Assembly: GCA_002386065.1 (NCBI GenBank)
Contig: DGES01000058.1
Location: 12,439 to 23,902 of the forward strand
Source of the DNA: Firmicutes bacterium UBA3920
GTDB taxonomy: Bacteria > Bacillota > Clostridia > Caldicoprobacterales > Xylanivirgaceae
Direction of reading: 5' to 3'
Length of the DNA stretch: 11,464 bases
Below the pieces are notes generated by a model. The model was not told the DNA's origin, searched no databases, and worked only from the letters and a program-made list of their open reading frames with translations. The translations under genes were made by a program, and so were the position numbers. Below are positions 7,044-11,464 of the stretch, piece after piece. Position 1 is the stretch's first letter. Every line of letters starts with the position of its first letter.

Positions 7044-7879
7044 TTAATTGGAATTTTTGTTTCTTTGTTCACCTTTATACTTGGGTTCATATTTTACATC
7101 TGACGAACTTCTAATTGGTTGTGAAAACAAACTCATAAGTTCATATATTTCATCTGGCACGTCGGTATTTATATTAAGTCCTAAATTTTTTGCTATATCA
7201 ACATTAATAGGAAAATCATGAGTCCAACGACCTTGTGTTAGTATCTCAGCTATATTTTGCTTTTTTTCATCAGAATAGGACTCTGGCAATAACTTTAATA
7301 TATAATTTTCCAACTGTTTTATAGCTTTTTGTGACACATCTGCCAATATAAGTGTTTTATCATCAATATCTGAAACATCCTTTTGTTTTAAGACGTTAAC
7401 TATAGACGGAGCTGGATAATTGCCAATTTGAGGATCTACAGGTCCTAGTGTAGAATGTTCACCCATAACTATTTCATCTGCCGCCAAAGCAATTAGAGTT
7501 CCTCCTGACATGGCATAATAGGGGACATATACAGTAACCTTACCTTTGTGTTTTTTAAAGCACTGGCTATTTGCAAAGAAGCCAATGCTAAACCGCCAGG
7601 CGTATGTAATATTACATCAATGGGCATATCTTCGTCTGTCATTTGTATGATATTTATGATCCGCTCAGAATCATTTATATCAATATAGCGCATTATTGGG
7701 AATCCAAGTAAACTCAAAGTCTCTTGGCGATGAATAAGGGTAATAACCCTAGATTTATTCTTCTTTTCTATTTTTGATATAAGATTTTGTCTTGAAGCAT
7801 TTAACATTGCCTGTTTAATTGCCGGTTGTATAGCGGAAATCATAATGAATAACATAAATATATACCATAACATAAACAT
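7044..7879 (-). pseudogene. SDH-family (SppA/ClpP-like) membrane serine protease, frameshifted
   Basis: Belongs to the serine dehydrogenase proteinase family (PF01972), ClpP-fold membrane-anchored proteases found in many Firmicutes. With the frame restored the product is about 278 residues, the family's usual length. An N-terminal membrane anchor (MFMLWYIFMLFIMISAIQP) leads to IHRQETLSLLGFPIMRYIDI. HTPGG at 92-96 should form the oxyanion region, and YYAMSGGTLIALAADEIVM carries the likely nucleophile Ser125; LGPVDPQ follows. The frame breaks at the A-run on the coding strand (7556-7551). Upstream frame ends in a short foreign tail and TAA near 7494; downstream frame resumes exactly as HKGKVTVYVPYYAMSGG. 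One more A, or a -1 slip at A-AAA-AAC, would fix it. The ATG at 7879 follows GGAGAGGAG. It may be a sequencing error, a recent mutation or recoding. The substrate is unknown. Confidence 0.85.
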
Positions 7880-8074
7880 ACATCTCCTCTCCATATATTA
7901 TTTAGTAATGCTTCCTATCAAAACGTCTTATGAACATATCCTCCCAAAATTTAAAAATCCACTAATAATAATTTATTATTACATAAAATTCCACTATAAA
8001 ATCATTACATAAAATAAATATTTGTTCCATAGTTTTTGCTCAAAAGCAATAATATACTTTCTATACTTTTCTGG
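7880..8074. other. AT-rich intergenic region with palindrome
   Basis: Between DUF951 and the protease gene. It holds a perfect 9-bp-arm AT palindrome at 7963-7981 (TAATAATAA, one central base, TTATTATTA) and a 12-bp direct repeat ATTACATAAAAT (7978-7989 and about 8004-8015). A weak promoter candidate on the minus strand (TTGAGC, 17 bp, TATTTA) lies near 8015-8045. No U-run terminator is visible. The protease gene probably has its own promoter here, but I cannot fix it. Confidence 0.4.
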
Positions 8075-8266
8075 CTATTCGGCTCTATTCAATACTTTTT
8101 TGACTCGCCTTTCAAATGACTCCCTATCTAACATGACGATTCTTCCACATCCTTGACATTTGATCTTAAAATCAGCTCCTATCCGAATGACTTCCCATAT
8201 ATCACTACCACAAGGATGTTTTTTCCTGGTTTGTACTATATCTCCTATAGCGTATCTCACAGCCAT
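8075..8266 (-). CDS. DUF951 family small protein
   Basis: 63 residues, the usual size for DUF951, a short family widespread in Firmicutes with no established function. The signature is clear: YAIGDIVQTRKKHPCGSDIW at 5-24, then GADFKIKCQGCGRIVMLDR at 30-48. H17, C19, C37 and C40 could bind zinc (inference), and the fold is probably a small beta-barrel. The ATG at 8266 uses the last A of the mscS stop (TAATG), so translation is coupled to the channel gene. The pairing of DUF951 with an MscS-type gene is common in Clostridia as far as I know, which supports a functional tie, but the role is not known. Confidence 0.9.
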   Translation of the reverse strand: MAVRYAIGDIVQTRKKHPCGSDIWEVIRIGADFKIKCQGCGRIVMLDRESFERRVKKVLNRAE

Positions 8267-9150
8267 TACAACACATCCCTCCCATCCGTGGATTCTATCA
8301 ATATCTTACGCGTATCAACTAGCTCTATGCCTTCTCTATCAAAGGCTTTCTTTATTTCCCATCTAAGCTCCCTTTCTACCTCCCAATGCTTCATAGGAAG
8401 TGTCCTTGCAACTAATCTTATATTTATACCATTGGACGCAAAATTAACTACCCCAAGTACACTAGGTGGTTCCACAATATCTTTATTGTCTTTTGCATAC
8501 TCATCTGCTACTTCTTGCATTACCTGTACTGCTTTTTCAATATCTGTTCTATATGCTATATTCACATCTACTGTAGCAAGGGCATTGCCTCGAGTATAAT
8601 TTGTTACCTTTTCTATTTGTCCATTTGGAATTATATTTAAATCCCCTTTGAATCCCCTGAGCTTAGTTATCCTAAGCCCTATCTCCTCTACTGTTCCTGT
8701 TACATCATCTATTGCCACAAAATCCCCTACTGCATATTGATCCTCAAATAACACAAAAAAACCACTTATTATATCTTTTACAAGGCTTTGTGCACCAATT
8801 CCTAATGCAATCCCACCTATTCCTGCTGTCGCAATTATAGATTCTGTGCGTATTCCAAATTCAGGAAGTATTATCAGTACTGCAATAAAATATACTAAAT
8901 ACTTCAAAACACTCTTAAATAGAGCTTCAAGAGTATTTGCTTTTTTTTCATCTAAGCTAAAACGCATCTCTTGTCGCTTTTTAAAAAAATTAGATATCAG
9001 TATATTTCCTACTTTTATTACAATATGGGCTATAACAAATATAAGAACTATTTTTATAAGAGTGCCTACAATTTTAATGTAATATTCAGATGTCAAGCTT
9101 TCTATCCAATCTGAAAAACCTAATTTCATCCCATCCCACATATCCTTCAT
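8266..9150 (-). CDS. Small-conductance mechanosensitive channel, MscS family
   Basis: Tension-gated channel of the cytoplasmic membrane that releases solutes during hypo-osmotic shock. 294 residues, close to E. coli MscS. Three membrane segments are visible at about 25-47, 78-97 and 100-125. The last is the pore helix, with small residues (ATAGIGGIALGIGAQSLV) followed by KDIISGFFVLFEDQYAVGDFV, the strongest family signature. The beta domain has GTVEEIGLRITKLRGFKGDL and IIPNGQI. A C-terminal alpha/beta domain follows, ending near residue 280. The ATG at 9150 has AGGAG 8 nt upstream; an upstream GTG at 9159 overlaps that site and is less likely. It lies about 37 nt after a small membrane protein gene and overlaps DUF951 by one base, so it is probably part of one transcription unit. 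Confidence 0.95.
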   Translation of the reverse strand: MKDMWDGMKLGFSDWIESLTSEYYIKIVGTLIKIVLIFVIAHIVIKVGNILISNFFKKRQEMRFSLDEKKANTLEALFKSVLKYLVYFIAVLIILPEFGIRTESIIATAGIGGIALGIGAQSLVKDIISGFFVLFEDQYAVGDFVAIDDVTGTVEEIGLRITKLRGFKGDLNIIPNGQIEKVTNYTRGNALATVDVNIAYRTDIEKAVQVMQEVADEYAKDNKDIVEPPSVLGVVNFASNGINIRLVARTLPMKHWEVERELRWEIKKAFDREGIELVDTRKILIESTDGRDVL

Positions 9151-9187
9151 ATATAGCACTCCTTCTCTTTTTTATCTATTCTAAAAA

Positions 9188-9586
9188 TTAATGCTTCTCT
9201 TCTTTTATTTTATATTCCATATTGACTAGATATACTATCAAAAAGACATCGATTATTATAAATATAATATTACCAAAATATATACATTCATATATACTCA
9301 TACTTTTATATTGTCTATATATACCCATACCACAAAAATATGACATAATCCCATCTAACAGAAAAGTAACCCATATAAAAAATGGATTTATGGATTCAAA
9401 AAATATAGCTATGAGCCAAAACATTATAAGCAACACAGTTGACAATATTAAGTTATAATCAGCTTGAACTCTGGGAAAATATTTACTAAACCCGTTAATG
9501 CCTGCCAACAATAATAAAAGTGTGCGTATTATACATATAGCTATAATATAAATTCTTATCCACAATGTATTTTTATCTCGCCTCAT
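9188..9586 (-). CDS. Small four-helix membrane protein, unknown function
   Basis: I do not recognise this protein. From the ATG at 9586 it has 132 residues. A short basic N-terminus (MRRDKNTLWIR) precedes four strongly hydrophobic stretches at about 10-30, 45-64, 68-89 and 100-124, and the tail is charged (NMEYKIKEEKH), so by the positive-inside rule both ends are likely cytoplasmic. No catalytic or binding motif is visible. ATG 9586 is preferred over 9613 because AGAGGTG lies just upstream of it. AT-rich codon use matches the neighbours. It sits between the gamma-glutamyl hydrolase and mscS with short gaps on both sides, suggesting co-transcription. Confidence 0.75.
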   Translation of the reverse strand: MRRDKNTLWIRIYIIAICIIRTLLLLLAGINGFSKYFPRVQADYNLILSTVLLIMFWLIAIFFESINPFFIWVTFLLDGIMSYFCGMGIYRQYKSMSIYECIYFGNIIFIIIDVFLIVYLVNMEYKIKEEKH

Positions 9587-9674
9587 AGCTGCACCTCTAT
9601 ATAATATGCCCATAACAACTATTTATCGTCATAAAAATCAGTCTTCGCTATGGCATGAATATATGTCGTAAAAT

Positions 9675-10397
9675 CTAAGATATACCCTTTTTATATCTCT
9701 TGGTTGCCCCTATGAACTCTTTAAATATATTATCAGCATGTTCATATCTAGTTAACATTCTTTCTGGATGCCATTGTACCCCCACTGTAAACAGCCTATC
9801 TCTTCCCTCTATAGCTTCTATTATGCCATCAGAGGCTTGGCCCACTACATCAAAACCAAGGGCTATATCCTTGATGGCCTGATGATGAAAACTATTTACC
9901 CATATCTCCTTATGACCAATAGCTACTGACAATTTACTTTGCATATTTAAAGAAACTTTATGTATCCCATACCATTTAGGAGCCTTCTGCCTATGACATA
10001 GAGTACCATTAAGCTGCTCTTCTATATCCTGATATAGAGTACCTCCCATTGCCACGTTTATTATCTGTATACCTCGACATATCCCCAAAATGGGTATATC
10101 TTTCTCTATAGCTTGTTTTGTCAACATAATTTCAAATTCATCCCTATAAGGATTCACATTACCTAGATTCCTATGTGGCTGTTCATCAAAAAAAAATGGG
10201 TCTATATCGTCTCCCCCTATAAGTAATATTCCATCCAATAAATCTAACATCTGAGGTATATCACCTAAACTATTATTACAAGGTAGCAATACAGGTAGTC
10301 CTCCAAATCGTGATATGACCTCATTATATCCCCCATAAACTTTATTATTCTCGGATATATAATCATAATCACATATTATACCTACAACTGGTTTCAT
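9675..10397 (-). CDS. Gamma-glutamyl-gamma-aminobutyrate hydrolase family protein (class I GATase-like, peptidase C26)
   Basis: Cytosolic hydrolase of gamma-glutamyl amide bonds, related to PuuD. 240 residues, the usual length. It opens with PVVGIICDY, and the hinge LLDGILLIGGDDIDP is at 53-67. The nucleophile elbow GICRGIQ gives Cys107, VNSFHHQA at 168-174 is characteristic of the PuuD-like branch, and GVQWHPE supplies His210 and Glu212, completing the triad. All catalytic residues are present, so it should be active. The substrate is not shown by the sequence: no putrescine or other polyamine genes lie nearby, so the symbol puuD is not justified. A gamma-glutamyl peptide, for instance from cell-wall or glutathione-like compounds, is equally possible. 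The start is the ATG at 10397; the nearest purine-rich site (GGGAG) is rather far, about 12 nt upstream. Confidence 0.92.
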   Translation of the reverse strand: MKPVVGIICDYDYISENNKVYGGYNEVISRFGGLPVLLPCNNSLGDIPQMLDLLDGILLIGGDDIDPFFFDEQPHRNLGNVNPYRDEFEIMLTKQAIEKDIPILGICRGIQIINVAMGGTLYQDIEEQLNGTLCHRQKAPKWYGIHKVSLNMQSKLSVAIGHKEIWVNSFHHQAIKDIALGFDVVGQASDGIIEAIEGRDRLFTVGVQWHPERMLTRYEHADNIFKEFIGATKRYKKGIS

Positions 10398-10659
10398 ATT
10401 ATAGATACACTCCCAAGAGTATTGTAAAACAATTTCTCATATTTATAAATCATAAATATCTTAACTAAATAACCCAATTTAAAAATAGAAAAAACATCAT
10501 CACTCATCTATTTGGACTTAATGCCATATAAGTTTTGCCCAAAACTATATTTCTATAATTGCAAAATATTAAACTATGAATTTGAACAATTTTATAGACA
10601 TATTATTTGGCATCGATATTTAATTTCCATAAGTCACTTGTCTTTACATGTTATAACTA
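10398..10659. other. AT-rich intergenic region without a recognisable gene
   Basis: 262 nt between the DUF4129 gene and the gamma-glutamyl hydrolase. Short inverted repeats are present (AGTTTT-GCCC-AAAACT at 10531-10546, and ACTC-CCAA-GAGT near 10412-10423), but none has a U-run, so I call no terminator. A TATAAT-like hexamer touches the hydrolase start and cannot be its -10. The gap is long enough for the hydrolase to have its own promoter, but I cannot assign one. Confidence 0.5.
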
Positions 10660-11464
10660 TTATAGCACAAAAGTCCCATCCTTATCAATTATGTTTTTGT
10701 ATATTTGTTCCATTTCCTTGTCGTCTATATCCCTTCCATCTCCATATCTTGCCTTATTATATAAAGATATAATTTGTTTTACTGATATATCCTTTTCCTC
10801 ATCTCTACACCATTTTTCTATATCTTCTCCTATCTCATTTGGTGTCATATACGCCTTATATCTATAGCCTGATTTTATATATTTAAACACAATCCCCCTA
10901 TAGATATACCTAATCTTGTCAGCATTTGTCTCTAAATCTTCCCATTTTGGTTCTCTATCCATTATATTATCTATAAAAGATTTTATCTTTTCCATATACT
11001 TTTCCTTTATCTTCTCCATATCTATAAGGCTCTCTTTTTCATCTATATATCCATAGTTTTCTTCATAGAGTTCACGTTCTATAAAAAAACCCTTAATCCA
11101 TTTAGATATGATGCCCATAAGCTTTTTTATGCCTTTATATAAGCCGTACAAGAGAACTATTATCCCTATTATCGTAATCACTATGCCTAAAATATAAAGT
11201 ATCTTCTCTACTATCGGATGCCGTGGATTTGGTGTGCCCTCCATAGGAAATTCCTGTATTTCTCTTGGCAGCTCTTCTGCCATCTCTTCAGATAACAATA
11301 ATGAGCTGAGCTTATCGAGCATGGCTATAATCCATGTAAATAAACTTTTTATTCCCGTCTTTGTCGTCTCTTTTATTGTATTAAAAGATGCAATTATCGC
11401 AATGATTAAAAAGGTTGATATAAGAAGAGCTGCATTTTGTATTTTTATAGATGATGGAATCTTT
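10660..11464 (-). CDS. Membrane protein with C-terminal DUF4129 domain, 5' end off the window
   Basis: The frame is open to position 11464, so the true start lies outside; an internal ATG at 11322 is not the start. About 267 residues are visible. A membrane segment (NAALLISTFLIIAIIASF) is near the left edge of the protein fragment. A Glu- and Pro-rich linker (SEEMAEELPREIQEF, then NPRHP) comes next, then a second membrane segment (ILYILGIVITIIGIIVLLYG). A charged region rich in Lys and Glu leads into the C-terminal DUF4129 domain: DKIRYIYRGIVFKYIKSGY, then TPNEIGEDI and ISLYNKARYGD. DUF4129 proteins in Firmicutes are commonly encoded beside MoxR-type ATPase, DUF58 and transglutaminase-like genes; those would lie to the right, outside the window. 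The role is unknown, probably envelope-related. Confidence 0.85.
   Translation of the reverse strand, partial: KIPSSIKIQNAALLISTFLIIAIIASFNTIKETTKTGIKSLFTWIIAMLDKLSSLLLSEEMAEELPREIQEFPMEGTPNPRHPIVEKILYILGIVITIIGIIVLLYGLYKGIKKLMGIISKWIKGFFIERELYEENYGYIDEKESLIDMEKIKEKYMEKIKSFIDNIMDREPKWEDLETNADKIRYIYRGIVFKYIKSGYRYKAYMTPNEIGEDIEKWCRDEEKDISVKQIISLYNKARYGDGRDIDDKEMEQIYKNIIDKDGTFVL

Noticed and set aside
7044..7511. Separate short ClpP-like gene starting at the ATG at 7511
   Set aside because: That ATG is the Met inside the conserved YYAMSGG motif, not a real start; the upstream frame contains the remainder of the same protein.
7902..7937. Mini-ORF MFIRRFDRKHY upstream of the protease gene, next to GGGAGG
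   Set aside because: The ATG is only 2 nt from the GGAGG, too close for efficient initiation, and eleven codons give no other support.
7963..7981. AT palindrome as a transcription terminator for the DUF951 operon
   Set aside because: The stem has no GC pairs and no U-run follows on the minus strand, so it would be a very poor terminator.
10512..10867. Plus-strand open frames near the DUF4129 gene
   Set aside because: Most of their length is antisense to the DUF4129 coding region and the rest is AT-rich spacer; no start signal is convincing.
1..11464. Defence system, prophage, insertion sequence or CRISPR array
   Set aside because: No transposase, integrase, nuclease, phage or repeat-spacer pattern is visible; the genes are core metabolic and envelope types.

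Overview
The window looks like chromosomal DNA from a low-GC Gram-positive anaerobe of the class Clostridia. The reasons are the AT-rich composition, strong GGAGG-type ribosome binding sites, a canonical T-box leader, and the presence of Firmicutes-type families (DUF951, a soluble-type SDH/ClpP-like protease). The genus cannot be fixed from the sequence alone. Every gene I can support lies on the minus strand, so transcription runs from high to low coordinates.

The left part (1-6860) is one branched-chain amino acid biosynthesis operon in the order ilvB - ilvN - ilvC - leuA - cimA. It has a consensus promoter (TTGACA, 17 bp, TAATAT) and a Leu-type T-box riboswitch with its terminator and antiterminator. 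Acetohydroxyacid synthase (IlvB catalytic, IlvN regulatory) and ketol-acid reductoisomerase (IlvC) serve valine, leucine and isoleucine. LeuA commits 2-ketoisovalerate to leucine. CimA commits pyruvate to 2-ketobutyrate, giving a threonine-independent isoleucine route. ilvD, leuB, leuC and leuD are not in the window. The gaps between genes hold long imperfect hairpins (3938-3993, and an alternative-pairing element at 2711-2797) that may add regulation inside the operon. A 29-bp direct repeat and a possible 31-codon ORF lie just upstream of ilvB.

The right part (7044-11464) holds, in transcription order: a membrane protein with a C-terminal DUF4129 domain (its start is off the right edge), a class I glutamine amidotransferase-like gamma-glutamyl hydrolase, a small four-helix membrane protein, an MscS-type mechanosensitive channel, a DUF951 protein overlapping the channel gene by one base, and a membrane-anchored SDH-family serine protease split by a frameshift. 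These are mostly envelope-associated functions.

Two genes show an apparent single missing base: the 5' end of cimA and the middle of the protease gene. The ilvB tail may show a third. All would be repaired by adding one base. This suggests homopolymer under-calling in the source data, although the protease site also matches a slippery heptamer. I see no mobile element, CRISPR array, tRNA or rRNA, and no clear evidence of an undescribed system. The most interesting material is the possible operon-internal RNA regulation and the frameshift site.
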